Assembly: GCF_008107685.1 (NCBI RefSeq)
Contig: NZ_VIRF01000038.1
Coordinates: 1-34,136, forward strand
Direction: 5' to 3'
DNA length: 34,136 nucleotides
DNA from: Novosphingobium sp. BW1
Lineage (GTDB): Bacteria; Pseudomonadota; Alphaproteobacteria; Sphingomonadales; Sphingomonadaceae
Shown: one piece after another, positions 6,377-15,424 of the stretch
Layout of the letters: each line of letters starts with the position of its first letter
How positions within the stretch are numbered: position 1 is the first letter of the stretch
Made by a program: the position numbers and the translations under genes
Notes under the pieces: generated by a model
The model's input: the letters and a program-made list of their open reading frames with translations, nothing else
The model's database searches: none
What the model was told of the DNA's origin: nothing

Positions 6377-6892
6377 CCGGGCGGCTACCGGAATAAGACG
6401 AACACATGAATTCGAGGGTCATCGCCCTCAGGCTTCCCATACCGTCAGCCGCACCTTTCCCACGCCCGTTCGCTACGCAGACCCACGTAAACGCCGGGAC
6501 GCAGGCCGCGCTTCGTCGCGTCCTGAGAGCTGTCTGCACCGGCACCTAACGAAACACTTTGTTTTACAGCGCAACGAGCGTATAATCCAAAATTACCGCA
6601 GGAAGAGGTCGCCGCAATCATAAGTTGCGATAAACCGGACGAACTTCCCGATGCCTTGGCATCCCGCCAGACATCCCGATCGCCGACTCGGCGCCTGATT
6701 GACGACCAGGCACACACCGACACGCAACGCCCTTCGTGAGAGTTTGCTGCCCAGTGACGCAGCCCGTCCCCCACGCCTGAAATCCGAACGCGAAACGGGC
6801 CGATTGCCCGGAGCGGACACGCTGTCCGCAATGCCTCTACCTGCGTCCCCGCGCGGCTCCCAACGGGCCGCGCACCGTAGAGGAGAAGCACC
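6377..6892. other. 516-nt intergenic region with promoter-like site
   Basis: I see no convincing gene here; the long minus-strand frames crossing it are antisense to the UrcA gene and lack ribosome-binding sites. It holds a short hairpin (GAGGG-CCCTC, 6414-6429) of the type seen in the 80-nt repeats, and a perfect TATAAT at 6581 with TTGTTT 16 nt upstream, about 305 nt before the UrcA start. The last part has GAGGAG before 6893, which serves that gene. Confidence 0.5.
6559..6586 (+). promoter_or_regulatory. Candidate sigma-70 promoter
   Basis: TTGTTT (6559-6564) and a perfect TATAAT (6581-6586) are 16 nt apart in an otherwise GC-rich gap. A transcript from here would have a leader of about 300 nt before the UrcA gene, or could be a small RNA. 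The -35 match is weak. Confidence 0.3.
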
Positions 6893-7279
6893 ATGATCAG
6901 GCTTACCATCGCCGCCTGCACGCTCGGTTGCGTGCTGCTGGGAAGCGCCGCCTCGGCGTCCAACAACGAAGTGGTCGTGCAAAAGCACGTGTGGGAGGAC
7001 CGACCGACCATCGCCGTGCGCTACAGCGACCTCGATCTCGACAGCCCCAGCGGGCGTGACGCGCTGGATACGCGGCTCGTACGCGCGGTGAAGAGCGTGT
7101 GCGGCGCGCCGGACCTGCGCGAATTGCAGGACATGGCGCTGATGCGCGACTGCCGCGTGACCTCGCTTGCCCGCGCCCACGCGGACCGCGACGCGCTGAT
7201 GGAGATGCGCATGGCCACACGGGGCAACCCCGAACGCCTTGCCGCGCTCGACACCGCCACGCTGCGCGTGGGGCAATAG
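6893..7279 (+). CDS. UrcA family protein
   Basis: A 128-residue exported protein of the UrcA family, common in Sphingomonadales and Caulobacterales and of unknown function. A signal peptide (MIRLTIAACTLGCVLLGSAASA) precedes the family core: VRYSDLDLDSPSGRDALDTRLVRAVKSVCG, with the YxDLDL motif and conserved Cys70, then Cys87 (MRDCRV). The two cysteines probably form a disulphide. GAGGAG 8 nt before the ATG fixes the start. The gene stands alone on the plus strand, convergent with the DAHP synthase gene. Confidence 0.85.
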   Translation: MIRLTIAACTLGCVLLGSAASASNNEVVVQKHVWEDRPTIAVRYSDLDLDSPSGRDALDTRLVRAVKSVCGAPDLRELQDMALMRDCRVTSLARAHADRDALMEMRMATRGNPERLAALDTATLRVGQ

Positions 7280-7293
7280 CGAAAAAGAGTATC

Positions 7294-7373
7294 CAAGGGG
7301 CCATCTCCCCTTGCCCTCCGATTGGCCACCTCACCTCTCACAAGCCACATGGTGCGTGCAAGGTGAGGTCGCC
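7294..7373 (+). repeat. 80-nt structured intergenic repeat, copy B
   Basis: The counterpart of 4947-5026. The 5' hairpin is CAAGGGG-CCATCT-CCCCTTG (7294-7313). ACCTCACCT (7328-7336) pairs perfectly with AGGTGAGGT (7361-7369) around a central GCC-ACAT-GGT hairpin (7344-7353). The 3' end GGTGAGGTCGCC is identical to copy A. The outer stem uses partly different bases on both arms from copy A, which looks like compensatory change. It begins 14 nt after the UrcA stop. Confidence 0.5.
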
Positions 7374-7390
7374 CGGTTTGGAAAACCCGA

Positions 7391-7402
7391 GGGCGATCGC
7401 CC
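7391..7402. repeat. Perfect palindrome GGGCGATCGCCC
   Basis: A 12-nt perfect palindrome between the UrcA and DAHP synthase genes, related in core sequence to the hairpins at 4948, 6414 and 7294. It may be a fragment of the same repeat family. Confidence 0.4.
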
Positions 7403-7495
7403 CCGGATTATCCTTGTTCTGCCCGCGCCCTGCTTCCAAAAATCAGGATCACGGGGCCTGGCCCCGTCCTTCCCCGCCCGGCCCCTGCACACACG

Positions 7496-7532
7496 AAGGG
7501 CAGGCACCGCGCCTTTGCGGTCCCTGCCCTTT
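7496..7532. terminator. Hairpin between convergent genes
   Basis: AAGGGCAGG (7496-7504) pairs with CCTGCCCTT (7523-7531), and inside it ACCGC pairs with GCGGT around a 6-nt loop. It lies 28 nt after the stop of the minus-strand DAHP synthase gene and 217 nt after the UrcA gene. Tails are poor in T on both sides, so it may stop transcription only weakly or protect 3' ends. Confidence 0.5.
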
Positions 7533-7559
7533 GGTGTCTTCAGCGGACTGGCGCGTGAA

Positions 7560-8933
7560 TCAGGCCGCGGCCTGGTGCTGCGCGTTGGCTTCGAGGTTGA
7601 GCAGGTCCGCCATCTCGAAGGCCAGTTCGATCGACTGCGCGCCGTTGAGGCGGGGATCGCAGTGCGTATGGTAGCGATCGCCCAGCCGCTCGTCGGTGAT
7701 GGCGATGGCACCGCCCGTGCATTCGGTCACGTCCTGGCCGGTCATCTCGACATGGATACCGCCTGCATGCGTGCCTTCCGCGCGGTGGACCGCGAAGAAA
7801 CCGCGCACTTCGGAGAGGATGCGGTCGTAGGGGCGGGTCTTGAGGCCCGAATCGGTCTTGATGACGTTGCCGTGCATGGGATCGCACGACCACACCACCG
7901 GGTGGCCTTCGGCCTTCACCGCGCGCACCAGCTTGGGCAGGCCTGCCTCGACCTTCTCATGGCCGAAGCGGCTAATGAGGGTCATGCGGCCCGGCTCGCG
8001 ATTGGGGTTGAGCGTGTCGAGCATCTTGAGGAGCGCGTCGGGCTCAAGGCTCGGACCGCACTTCATGCCGATGGGGTTTTCCACGCCGCGCAGGAACTCG
8101 ACGTGGGCCGAGCCTTCAAAGCGGGTGCGGTCCCCGATCCACAGCATGTGCGCGGAGCAGTCGTACCAGCCGCCGGTCAGCGAATCGCGGCGGGTGAGCG
8201 CCTGCTCGTAGGGGAGCAGCAGCGCCTCGTGGCTGGTGTAGAACTGGGTGCCCTGCAGCTGCGGGACGGTCGTGGGATCGACGCCGCAGGCCGACATGAA
8301 ATCGAGCGCCTCGCCGATGCGGTCGGCCATCTCGGCGAACTTCTCACCCCAGGGGCTGCGGTCGATGTGCTCCATCGTCCACTTATGGACCTGGCTGAGG
8401 TTCGCGTAGCCGCCGGTCGCGAAGGCGCGCAGCAGGTTCAGCGTCGCGGCCGACTGGCCATAGGCCTGGACCATGCGTTCCGGATCGTTGCGGCGCGCCT
8501 CGGCGTTGCCCTCGATGCCGTTGATGATGTCCCCGAAGTAGCTGGGCATCTCGACGCCATCGACCATCTCTGTCGGCGAGGAGCGCGGCTTGGCGAACTG
8601 GCCGGCCATGCGCCCGACTTTCACCACCGGCTGCTTGCTGGCGAACGTCAGCACGACCGCCATCTGCAGCAGGACGCGGAAGGTGTCGCGGATGTTGTCG
8701 GGGTGGAATTCGGCGAAGCTCTCCGCGCAGTCCCCGCCCTGGAGCAGAAAACCGCGTCCCTCGGCCACTTCGGCAAGGTCTTTCTTCAGCTCGCGCGCTT
8801 CGCCTGCAAAGACCAGCGGCGGAAACTTGGCCAGGGTCGCCTCGACCTCGTTCAGCTTTGTCTCGTCGCCATATACCGGAAGGTGGCGCGCTTCCTGCGC
8901 CTTCCAGCCGTCCGGGGTCCAATTGCTCGCCAC
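7560..8933 (-). CDS. Class II 3-deoxy-7-phosphoheptulonate synthase
   Basis: A 457-residue class II DAHP synthase, the first enzyme of the shikimate pathway: phosphoenolpyruvate plus erythrose 4-phosphate gives DAHP for aromatic amino acids. Motifs in order: [12 protein letters not shown] (metal ligand Cys69), [14 protein letters not shown] (107-120), [62 protein letters not shown] and the end [15 protein letters not shown]. The GTG at 8933 is chosen: AGGAG lies 8 nt upstream and the protein then begins (M)ASNWTPDGW, as usual for the family, with normal length. The frame is open to 9194 but the extra part is Arg/Gly-rich noise. It is a single gene downstream of the M16 peptidase. Confidence 0.93.
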   Translation of the reverse strand: MASNWTPDGWKAQEARHLPVYGDETKLNEVEATLAKFPPLVFAGEARELKKDLAEVAEGRGFLLQGGDCAESFAEFHPDNIRDTFRVLLQMAVVLTFASKQPVVKVGRMAGQFAKPRSSPTEMVDGVEMPSYFGDIINGIEGNAEARRNDPERMVQAYGQSAATLNLLRAFATGGYANLSQVHKWTMEHIDRSPWGEKFAEMADRIGEALDFMSACGVDPTTVPQLQGTQFYTSHEALLLPYEQALTRRDSLTGGWYDCSAHMLWIGDRTRFEGSAHVEFLRGVENPIGMKCGPSLEPDALLKMLDTLNPNREPGRMTLISRFGHEKVEAGLPKLVRAVKAEGHPVVWSCDPMHGNVIKTDSGLKTRPYDRILSEVRGFFAVHRAEGTHAGGIHVEMTGQDVTECTGGAIAITDERLGDRYHTHCDPRLNGAQSIELAFEMADLLNLEANAQHQAAA

Positions 8934-9136
8934 GTCGTTCACTCCTGAAATTCGGCCCTCTCCCGGACCGCTCCTGCCCGGACGCCAGCGGCGCCCGGAT
9001 ACCTTGCACGAAGCCTCGGCAAGGCGGGCCCCATAGCCTCTGCCCGCAATTTTTGCAAAGAAGCTTTGGCCAAAACCGCTAATCGGTTGCGCGGAAGAGG
9101 TTTTTGCATATCCCTCTCCCGCCATTGCGGCTGGGG

Positions 9137-12103
9137 TTACCTGGCGGCGACCTTGCCGCTCGCGCCTTCTTCGGGGATCACCTCGAGGCGCCACGAATTG
9201 CCTTCTCCCAGATACTTGGCGGCGAGCGCCTGCATCTCGGCCGGTGTGGTCTGGGTAAAGTCGACCAGCACCGAGCGCACCGAACCAAAGCGCGAGGGAT
9301 CGCGGCTCGCGCCCTCCAGCTGGTTCATGAAGAACGAGGTACTGGACGCCGCGCGCGTCACCTGCTGGCGCAACGGTTCGGTCACGCGGGCCAGTTCATC
9401 GGCGGACGGGGGGTTGGCGATGAGGTCCTGCGCGATCTCCTCGGCGGTCTGGTAGAACACGTCGACCGACTTGGGATCGACCTGCGCGACGGCCGTGATC
9501 GCCCCGCCCGCCTGCAGGTCGACCGGCCAGCTCGAATATACATAGGGCGAATAGGCGACGCCCAGCTTCTCGCGCACGGCATCAATCAGACGGTTGGTGA
9601 AGAGCTGGGTGAGAATCTCCAGCTGGCGCGATTCGCGAATCCCCAGCATGCCCCCGCCGGTCGGCCAGGACAGCACCGCGGCGGCCTGGTCGGGATCGCC
9701 GTGGTGGTGCAGCACGACAGGCGTAGTGCTGGCCCTGGAGACCGCGATCTCGGGCGCGGTGCCGGTGCTGCGCGCGTCCTTGCGCGGCTTGAGCGCGCCA
9801 AAGGTCTTCTCCAGAGCGGCAACCGCGGCCGCCTTGTCGAAGTCGCCGTAGATCTGCACTTCCACCGGCCCTTCGGCGAGCGCCTTGGACCACACGCGCT
9901 TGAAGCCCTCGGGCGTCGCCGCGTCGATCTCGGAGGGCGTGGGCGTGGCAAAACGCGCGTCCTTGCCGTGCTGGTAGTAGGCGAGGTCCCGACTGAGGAT
10001 ACCCTGCGGCGAGGTGGCGAAGGTGTCATACTGGATCTTGGCTGCGGCCTTGGCGCGGCGCAGCGGGTTCTCGTCCCAGCGCGGCAGGTCGAGCTTGGCC
10101 GCGAACAGGTAGAGCTGGTCCTCCAGGTCCTGCGGGCGGGTTTCCGCCTTGAGCTGGAAAGCCGCGTCATCGACGGTGAACTCGAAGCCCATCTTGCGGC
10201 CCGTCGAGATCACGTCGAGATCGTCGAGCCCCAGCGTGGCCAGACCCGAGCCGACCAGCGCGTATTCACCCAGCGTCAGGTAGGGCGCGTCCTCGGGCGC
10301 GATCGAGCGCGTGCCGCCTCCGAAACGCACCTTGGCAACCACGCGGCCCGGCTCCTCGGCCACCGGCCAGAGCAGCGCCTTCACGCCATTGGCGAAGGTC
10401 AACTCCTCGATGTCGAGCAGGCCGGTGGGCTGGTCGGCGACAGGGACGGCCGGGGTGCCGATGGCGGGCAGCGTGTCGAACGAGACCGGCTCGGCGTTGG
10501 CGACCCGGCGCGCGGTAGCGTCGGGCTCGACCGGCGCGATCAGCGCCTCGCGAAGCGCCGTCGCGGTGATCTTGCCCTCTTCCTGCGTGGTGAAGAGCGC
10601 GCGCGTCACGGTGCCTGCAAACAGGCCGCGGGTGTGGTCGAGCACGGCCTGCGGGGTAAAAAGATGGCGCGATTCGCGGAAGATGCGCAGCACGTCCTTG
10701 GGGGAGGCCACCGTCTCACGAATGTCGAGCGCGTTGACCAGATCATCAGCGAGCTGGGATCCGGGCAGGATGCGCTCCTGCTCGACCGGGACCTGGAAGG
10801 CGACGTCGAGCTCGGCCACCTCACGGTCGATCTCCTCCTGCGTGGGCGCGCGGGTCATGGCATCGGCAATCACGCCGCGCACGTCCTCGAGCGCCTCCTT
10901 CCAGTCATCGCCCAGCGGCGTGACCGACATAAAGGTGACATCGGCGCTGCGCGAGATCTTGTCGGTGTTGACCGAGGCCGAGAGGAAGCTGCCGCCGGCG
11001 CGCGCGCGGGTTTCGAGGCGCCGGTTGATGATCGCCTGGGCAATCGCGTCGGTCATCAGCCCCTGGTTGTAGGGGATGTTGTCGACGACCTGGTTCCAGG
11101 GCCGCAGCGTCGCCACCAGCAGCGAAGGCGGCAGGTCGGGCTCGACCAGCACGCGGGTTTCACCCACCGGCGCCAGTTCACGGTTGTTGCCAGCAAAGCC
11201 CTTGGGCGCGGCAGGTTCGCCAAAGCTCGGCGCCTGCGCCTTCGCGCCCTTGGCCTGCCAGTCGCCGAACCATTTGCGCACGTAGCTTTCGAGCATTGCG
11301 GGATCGGCATCGCCCGCCACGATCACAGTGACGTTGTCGGGGCGGTACCAGCGCCTGTAGAAGGCGCGCACGCTCTCCTGCGTCGCGGCGTTGAGGCTTT
11401 CCAGCGTTCCGATGGGCTGGCGCTCGGCCAGCGGCTGGCCCTTGTAGAGCGTCTCCTGCATCGCGTTCTGGACGCGCAACGCCGCGCCGCCGCGCTCGCG
11501 CATTTCGGCAAGTACGATGGGACGATCCTGCGCGAGGTTGTCGGCCGAGAGCGTGGGCGCGGTGACCATCCCGGACATCAGCTTGAAGGTCTCGTCGAGC
11601 GAGGTCGGCGTCGCGTTGGGCAGGTCGAGCTTGAAGACGGTCTGCGTGGCCGAGGTCACCGCGTTGGTGTCGGTCCCGAAGGTCGCGCCCAGCCGCTGGA
11701 AGGCCGCGATCGCCTGGCCCGAGGGAATGTACTTCGACTGGCGGAAAAGCATGTGCTCCAGAAGATGCGCATAGCCGCGCTCGGCGTCGGTCTCATAAAG
11801 CGAACCGGCATCGACCCGCACCCGGATCGAAACCTGTCCGGGCGGCACGCCGTTCTTGCGCACCGCATAGCGCAGGCCATTGTCCATCTCGCCGAAGTGC
11901 CAGGCCTTGTCGTGCGGGATGTTGCTGCCGCGGTAGAGCCAGGGGTCCTCCTCGTTCGTCTGCAGGACCGGCGCAGGCGCGGCCGGAGCCGGGGCATTGG
12001 GAGGCGCGGTCGGCGCCTCTTGCGCCACGGCAGGCGAAACCGGGACCTGCAGGAGAAAGGCAAGACAGGCGAGCGAACTGGCGGCGCGCGAAATAGTGGT
12101 CAT
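9137..12103 (-). CDS. Periplasmic M16-family zinc metallopeptidase
   Basis: A 988-residue double-domain M16 (pitrilysin/insulinase-type) peptidase. The start at 12103 gives a signal peptide ([28 protein letters not shown]), followed by a Pro/Ala-rich linker. The inverted zinc motif HLLEH is at residues 113-117, after ETDAERGYA. Four M16 modules fill the rest, as in large periplasmic proteases of proteobacteria; the C-terminal half has lost the zinc motif, as is normal. It probably degrades peptides in the periplasm. A frame open to 12187 would add 28 residues before the signal peptide and is not used. It is divergent from nfuA, with 215 nt between. Confidence 0.9.
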   Translation of the reverse strand: MTTISRAASSLACLAFLLQVPVSPAVAQEAPTAPPNAPAPAAPAPVLQTNEEDPWLYRGSNIPHDKAWHFGEMDNGLRYAVRKNGVPPGQVSIRVRVDAGSLYETDAERGYAHLLEHMLFRQSKYIPSGQAIAAFQRLGATFGTDTNAVTSATQTVFKLDLPNATPTSLDETFKLMSGMVTAPTLSADNLAQDRPIVLAEMRERGGAALRVQNAMQETLYKGQPLAERQPIGTLESLNAATQESVRAFYRRWYRPDNVTVIVAGDADPAMLESYVRKWFGDWQAKGAKAQAPSFGEPAAPKGFAGNNRELAPVGETRVLVEPDLPPSLLVATLRPWNQVVDNIPYNQGLMTDAIAQAIINRRLETRARAGGSFLSASVNTDKISRSADVTFMSVTPLGDDWKEALEDVRGVIADAMTRAPTQEEIDREVAELDVAFQVPVEQERILPGSQLADDLVNALDIRETVASPKDVLRIFRESRHLFTPQAVLDHTRGLFAGTVTRALFTTQEEGKITATALREALIAPVEPDATARRVANAEPVSFDTLPAIGTPAVPVADQPTGLLDIEELTFANGVKALLWPVAEEPGRVVAKVRFGGGTRSIAPEDAPYLTLGEYALVGSGLATLGLDDLDVISTGRKMGFEFTVDDAAFQLKAETRPQDLEDQLYLFAAKLDLPRWDENPLRRAKAAAKIQYDTFATSPQGILSRDLAYYQHGKDARFATPTPSEIDAATPEGFKRVWSKALAEGPVEVQIYGDFDKAAAVAALEKTFGALKPRKDARSTGTAPEIAVSRASTTPVVLHHHGDPDQAAAVLSWPTGGGMLGIRESRQLEILTQLFTNRLIDAVREKLGVAYSPYVYSSWPVDLQAGGAITAVAQVDPKSVDVFYQTAEEIAQDLIANPPSADELARVTEPLRQQVTRAASSTSFFMNQLEGASRDPSRFGSVRSVLVDFTQTTPAEMQALAAKYLGEGNSWRLEVIPEEGASGKVAAR

Positions 12104-12250
12104 TGCCGAGGCTATAGGATGTGGACGGATTAAGGGCCAGTGAATAGGTCGCCGCGACAACGGCTGGGGAGCTTGCACAAATATCATCCTTAACCTTTGA
12201 AATGCGCGTCAAAACAGAAGTATGACAACGCCGCCAGGGTTCCAGACCGC

Positions 12251-12267
12251 GGGACAAATCGTCCCGA
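12251..12267. promoter_or_regulatory. Palindrome in the M16/nfuA divergent region
   Basis: CGGGAC-AAATC-GTCCCG is a perfect inverted repeat with 6-bp arms, about 50 nt before the Nfu start and 148 nt before the M16 start. It is a candidate operator or hairpin; no regulator can be named. Confidence 0.35.
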
Positions 12268-12318
12268 CCCCGCCCCGCGACTTGATTAAAAGCCCCAAAA
12301 GCCTAAATCGCGGGCATC

Positions 12319-12897
12319 ATGTTTATTGAAACCGAAACGACTCCCAACCCCGCCACGCTCAAGTTCCTGCCTGGCCGGGAAGTCATGGCCGATGGCACGC
12401 GCGAATTTACCTCGCCCGAGGACGCGGCCGCCTCGCCGCTCGCCGAAGCCCTGTTCGACCTGGGCGACGTGACCGGCGTCTTCTTCGGCCACGGCTTCAT
12501 TTCGGTCACCGCGGCGCCGGGTGTCGAGTGGCCCGGCCTCAAGCCGCAGGTCGTCTCGATCCTGCTCGACCACTTTGTGTCCGAAGCCCCGCTGTTCCGC
12601 CACAGCGGCAACGGCATTGCCGTCCCGCCCGAGAGCGAGGACGCGAACCTGGGCGATGATCCGGCCGATGCGGACATCATCGACCAGATCAAGGACCTGA
12701 TCGAGACCCGCGTGCGCCCGGCCGTGGCCAACGACGGCGGCGACATCGTCTACCGGGGTTTCCGTGAAGGCGTGGTCTATCTCTCGATGCAGGGGGCCTG
12801 CTCGGGCTGCCCGTCCTCGAGCGCGACGCTCAAGCACGGCATCGAAAGCCTGCTCAAGCACTATGTGCCTGAAGTGAGCGAAGTGCGCGCGGCCTGA
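12319..12897 (+). CDS. Nfu-type Fe-S cluster carrier protein
   Basis: A 192-residue NifU-like scaffold or carrier that receives and delivers iron-sulphur clusters. The N-terminal Nfu_N domain (residues 1-90, FIETETTPNPATLKFLPG) is followed by a short linker and the C-terminal NifU domain (about 118-190), with the ligand pair Cys161/Cys164 in GACSGCPSSS. This layout is the mitochondrial/alphaproteobacterial Nfu1 type. The ATG at 12319 lacks a strong Shine-Dalgarno, but the N-terminus matches the family. tsaB follows after 52 nt and is probably co-transcribed. IspH, encoded about 4 kb downstream, is a likely type of Fe-S client. Confidence 0.92.
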   Translation: MFIETETTPNPATLKFLPGREVMADGTREFTSPEDAAASPLAEALFDLGDVTGVFFGHGFISVTAAPGVEWPGLKPQVVSILLDHFVSEAPLFRHSGNGIAVPPESEDANLGDDPADADIIDQIKDLIETRVRPAVANDGGDIVYRGFREGVVYLSMQGACSGCPSSSATLKHGIESLLKHYVPEVSEVRAA

Positions 12898-12949
12898 TCG
12901 TACGCCCCTTCCCACCTTTTCCAGACAACAACAAAGTCAGCCCGCCCGC

Positions 12950-13615
12950 GTGTCGCCCCCGCCCTCCCCGTCGCCTGCCACCAACCCGACGCGCACCCTC
13001 GTCATCGACAGCGCCACGGCAGCCTGTTCGGTGGCCCTTCTCGAGGGCAACACGCTGATCGGCGGGACTTTCCGCGTCCTCGGACGGGGCCACGCCGAGG
13101 CGCTGGTGCCGATGATCGCGAACCTGCCTGAACGCGGAAAGGCCGACCGCATCGCGGTGGCGCTGGGTCCGGGCAGCTTTACCGGCGTACGCGTGGGCCT
13201 TGCCGCCGCGCGCGCACTGGCCTTGGCTTGGGGGGCCAAGCTCGTGGGCTATCCTACCCTCGCGCTCGTCGCGGCCATGGCGCGTGAGGCCTTCGGCGAA
13301 GGCCCGGTGGACGTCGCCATGACCGGCGGACATGGCGAATGGTTCGTCGAGAGCTTCGATGCCGCGGGCGCCAGCACCGCGCCGCTCGCCTCGCTTACGC
13401 CCGATGGAGCCGCCCAGGCCCTCACCGCCCAGCGCATCACTGGCAATGAGGCCGAAGCGCTCGTCGCGACGCGCGGCCACGGCACGGCCCAGCCCCTGCT
13501 TCCCGACGCCCGCGCCTTTGCAGCCCTTCCCACCGCCCACCTGACGCCGGACATCAGCCCGCTTTACGGCCGCGCACCCGATGCGCGCTTGCCCGGCGGC
13601 AAGATGCCCGGCTAG
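12950..13615 (+). CDS. tsaB: tRNA t6A modification protein TsaB
   Basis: A 221-residue TsaB, partner of TsaD, TsaE and TsaC in making threonylcarbamoyl-adenosine at position 37 of ANN-decoding tRNAs in the cytoplasm. The ASKHA-fold N-terminus TLVIDSATAACSVALLEG and the signature VALGPGSFTGVRVGLAAARALA are clear. The GTG at 12950 is the first start of the frame; the first 13 residues are Pro/Ser-rich and non-conserved, so the true start could be further in. It lies between nfuA and the RimI-like gene; tsaB-rimI adjacency is widespread in bacteria. Confidence 0.92.
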   Translation: MSPPPSPSPATNPTRTLVIDSATAACSVALLEGNTLIGGTFRVLGRGHAEALVPMIANLPERGKADRIAVALGPGSFTGVRVGLAAARALALAWGAKLVGYPTLALVAAMAREAFGEGPVDVAMTGGHGEWFVESFDAAGASTAPLASLTPDGAAQALTAQRITGNEAEALVATRGHGTAQPLLPDARAFAALPTAHLTPDISPLYGRAPDARLPGGKMPG

Positions 13616-13659
13616 TCTGCGCACTCCTGAACACAAATAGTCCCCGGCAGCAGTATCCC

Positions 13660-14115
13660 ATGACCGAAGACCTCGACAAGTTGATGGAAGTCATGACCGC
13701 GGCCTTCGACCCTCTATACGGCGAAGCCTGGACCCGGCGCCAAGTCGAAGACGCCTTACTTTTTGGACATACGCACTACAGTCTTGTTGATTCCTGTGGG
13801 ACCGCGCCCAGTGCAGAGACCCCTGCGGCCGGGTTCACGCTCTCGCGCCACGGCTTCCATGAAGAAGAACTTCTCCTGCTGGCTGTAATTCCGCAGGAGC
13901 GTGGAAAAGGACTCGGCAATACTCTCCTCAAATTGCTTAGCAATTCCGCGAAACATCGCGGCGCGCAACGGCTTTTGCTGGAAATGCGAAAGGGAAATCC
14001 CGCCGAATCCCTTTACAGCGCATTCGGCTTCTACCAGATCGGCGAACGGCCTGACTATTATCGCTTACTGTCAGGAGAGCGCGTGAACGCGATTACATTT
14101 GCGTGCGACCTCTGA
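13660..14115 (+). CDS. rimI: GNAT acetyltransferase, RimI-like
   Basis: A 151-residue GNAT protein. Acetyl-CoA-binding motif A is VIPQERGKGLGNTLL (Q/RxxGxG form), followed by LLLEMRKGNPAESLYSAFGFYQIGERPDYYR, which closely matches RimI, the N-terminal alanine acetyltransferase of ribosomal protein S18. The position right after tsaB (44 nt) supports this. Residues 44-56 (DSCGTAPSAETPA) form an insert that is not typical. The codon use looks more AT-rich than neighbouring core genes, for example CTTACTTTTTGGACATACGC near 13755. Substrate specificity beyond RimI-like is an inference. Confidence 0.82.
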   Translation: MTEDLDKLMEVMTAAFDPLYGEAWTRRQVEDALLFGHTHYSLVDSCGTAPSAETPAAGFTLSRHGFHEEELLLLAVIPQERGKGLGNTLLKLLSNSAKHRGAQRLLLEMRKGNPAESLYSAFGFYQIGERPDYYRLLSGERVNAITFACDL

Positions 14116-14186
14116 ATTTAAACTGCCCAGATTTAAGGTTTGGATCCATATTCGCAGCACGAAGGCCAAAACAACTACGATACAAC

Positions 14187-14217
14187 TTGAAACATTGGCT
14201 CATTTGAGCCATTATAT
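14187..14217 (+). promoter_or_regulatory. mucR promoter with operator-like palindrome
   Basis: TTGAAA (14187-14192) and CATTAT (14210-14215) are 17 nt apart in an AT-rich stretch 70 nt before mucR. The spacer contains a perfect inverted repeat TGGCTCA-TT-TGAGCCA (14196-14211), placed where a bound repressor would block RNA polymerase. MucR proteins often repress their own genes, so autoregulation is plausible but not shown. Confidence 0.45.
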
Positions 14218-14285
14218 CTCTCGGCAAGTCACAGATGTGTCGGCCAACGAATGAAAGCCTCAAGGTCGCTATAGAGGAAAATATA

Positions 14286-14732
14286 ATGGAAACTGTTCAG
14301 CCCGACATGAGCGAAACGCTAATCACCCTCACTTCCGACATTGTTGCCGCGCACGTCAGCAACAACAGCGTCACGGTCGATGATCTCCCCTCGCTCATCA
14401 ACAATGTTTACGGCGCACTTGCCGGTCTTGGCGGCGCCGCTGCCGTGGAAGAAGAAAAGCCCGAGCCCGCCGTGTCGGTTCGCGCCTCGATCAAGCCCGA
14501 CTACATCGTCTGCCTTGAAGACGGCAAGAAGCTCAAGATGCTCAAGCGCCACCTGATGACGCACTACAACATGACCCCGGAAGAGTACCGCGCGCGCTGG
14601 AACCTGCCCGCCGACTACCCGATGGTCGCCCCCAACTACGCCGAAAAGCGTCGCGAACTCGCGAAGAAGATTGGCCTGGGCCGCAAGCCCAATGCCCGCC
14701 GCGGCCGCAAGCCCAAGGCCGTGGCCGCCTAA
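14286..14732 (+). CDS. mucR: MucR/Ros family zinc-finger transcriptional regulator
   Basis: A 148-residue prokaryotic zinc-finger regulator. MucR/Ros proteins bind AT-rich promoter DNA and control surface polysaccharides, motility and cell cycle genes in alphaproteobacteria. The finger is YIVCLEDGKKLKMLKRHLMTH: Cys76, Asp79, His89 and His93, the C-D-H-H variant known from Brucella MucR rather than the C-C-H-H of Ros. MTPEEYRARWNLPADYPMVAP and a basic tail RKPNARRGRKPKA complete the domain. The N-terminal 50 residues probably mediate oligomerisation. The start at 14286 has AGAGGA upstream; an open frame from 14235 is not used. Confidence 0.92.
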   Translation: METVQPDMSETLITLTSDIVAAHVSNNSVTVDDLPSLINNVYGALAGLGGAAAVEEEKPEPAVSVRASIKPDYIVCLEDGKKLKMLKRHLMTHYNMTPEEYRARWNLPADYPMVAPNYAEKRRELAKKIGLGRKPNARRGRKPKAVAA

Positions 14733-14849
14733 ACGGCGCGCTTCGCACACGAAAGAGGGTACCGTCCGGACCTTGCTCCCCCCATCTCGTGCGGCCCGAC
14801 CTTACCGGGCGAGAACAGTGCAAACGTTCGCCGTCCCCCTTTCCCCTTT

Positions 14850-14870
14850 CCCGATTCTTTTGGTATCGGG
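14850..14870 (+). other. Small hairpin before the fur terminator
   Basis: CCCGAT (14850-14855) pairs with ATCGGG (14865-14870) around a T-rich loop. With the adjacent terminator hairpin it forms a tandem structure between mucR and fur. Confidence 0.35.
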
Positions 14871-14873
14871 ACG

Positions 14874-14905
14874 ACACCGGCCCTGCGCGGCCGGTGTTTC
14901 CTTTT
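14874..14905 (+). terminator. Rho-independent terminator after mucR
   Basis: ACACCGGCC (14874-14882) and GGCCGGTGT (14889-14897) form a perfect 9-bp stem with a 6-nt loop, followed by TTCCTTTT. It ends 19 nt before the fur start codon and could also act as an attenuator for fur. Confidence 0.8.
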
Positions 14906-14923
14906 GCATAAGACAGGTCAGAC

Positions 14924-15349
14924 GTGAGCCAGCCCATCGATATTGAAGCCCTCTGCGCCGAGCGTGGCCTGCGGATTACCGAACAGCGGCGCGTCATCGC
15001 CAAGGTTCTGTCCGAAAGCACCGACCACCCCGACGTCGAGAAGCTGCACGAACGCGCCACCGCGATCGATCCGGGCATCTCGATAGCCACGGTCTACCGC
15101 ACGGTGCGCCTGTTCGAGGAGGCCGGCATCCTCGATCGCCACGATTTCGGTGACGGACGCGCTCGCTACGAAGCCGCGCCCGAAGCTCACCACGACCACA
15201 TGATCGACGTTGAGACCGGCGCCGTAGTGGAATTCGTCGACCCGGAACTCGAAGCCCTCCAGAAGCAGATTGCCGAGAAGCTGGGCTTCCGCCTCGTCGA
15301 TCACCGCATGGAACTGTTTGGCGTCAAGCTCGACCGTGACGAGGGCTGA
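14924..15349 (+). CDS. fur: Fur family transcriptional regulator
   Basis: A 141-residue Fur-family metal-responsive repressor. The winged-helix part includes RGLRITEQRRVIAKVLSES and SIATVYRTVRLFEEAGILDRHDF (53-75). The metal-site motif HHDHMIDVETG is at 89-99. There is no C-terminal CxxC, as in alphaproteobacterial Fur/Mur proteins, some of which respond to manganese rather than iron; the metal cannot be decided here. The GTG at 14924 gives the usual N-terminus; the Shine-Dalgarno (CAGGTCAG) is weak. The terminator just upstream separates it from mucR, and plsC follows after 75 nt. Confidence 0.9.
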   Translation: MSQPIDIEALCAERGLRITEQRRVIAKVLSESTDHPDVEKLHERATAIDPGISIATVYRTVRLFEEAGILDRHDFGDGRARYEAAPEAHHDHMIDVETGAVVEFVDPELEALQKQIAEKLGFRLVDHRMELFGVKLDRDEG

Positions 15350-15424
15350 TACCCCAGCCCTTGCCCCCTTTTCCCGCGCGCGTCGGCCAACCCGGCCAGT
15401 CGCGCGGCCCGGACTGATGAGCCC

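Noticed and set aside
6445..7011. Minus-strand frames in the gap before the UrcA gene
   Set aside because: They run antisense into a well-supported UrcA gene and lack ribosome-binding sites.
7239..8948. A 569-codon plus-strand frame antisense to the DAHP synthase
   Set aside because: It mirrors the codon structure of the real gene and shows no family motif.
9104..12133. A 1009-codon plus-strand frame antisense to the M16 peptidase
   Set aside because: High GC gives long antisense frames. Its protein is Arg/Gly/Leu/His-rich without domains, whereas the minus strand encodes a clear signal peptide and HLLEH.
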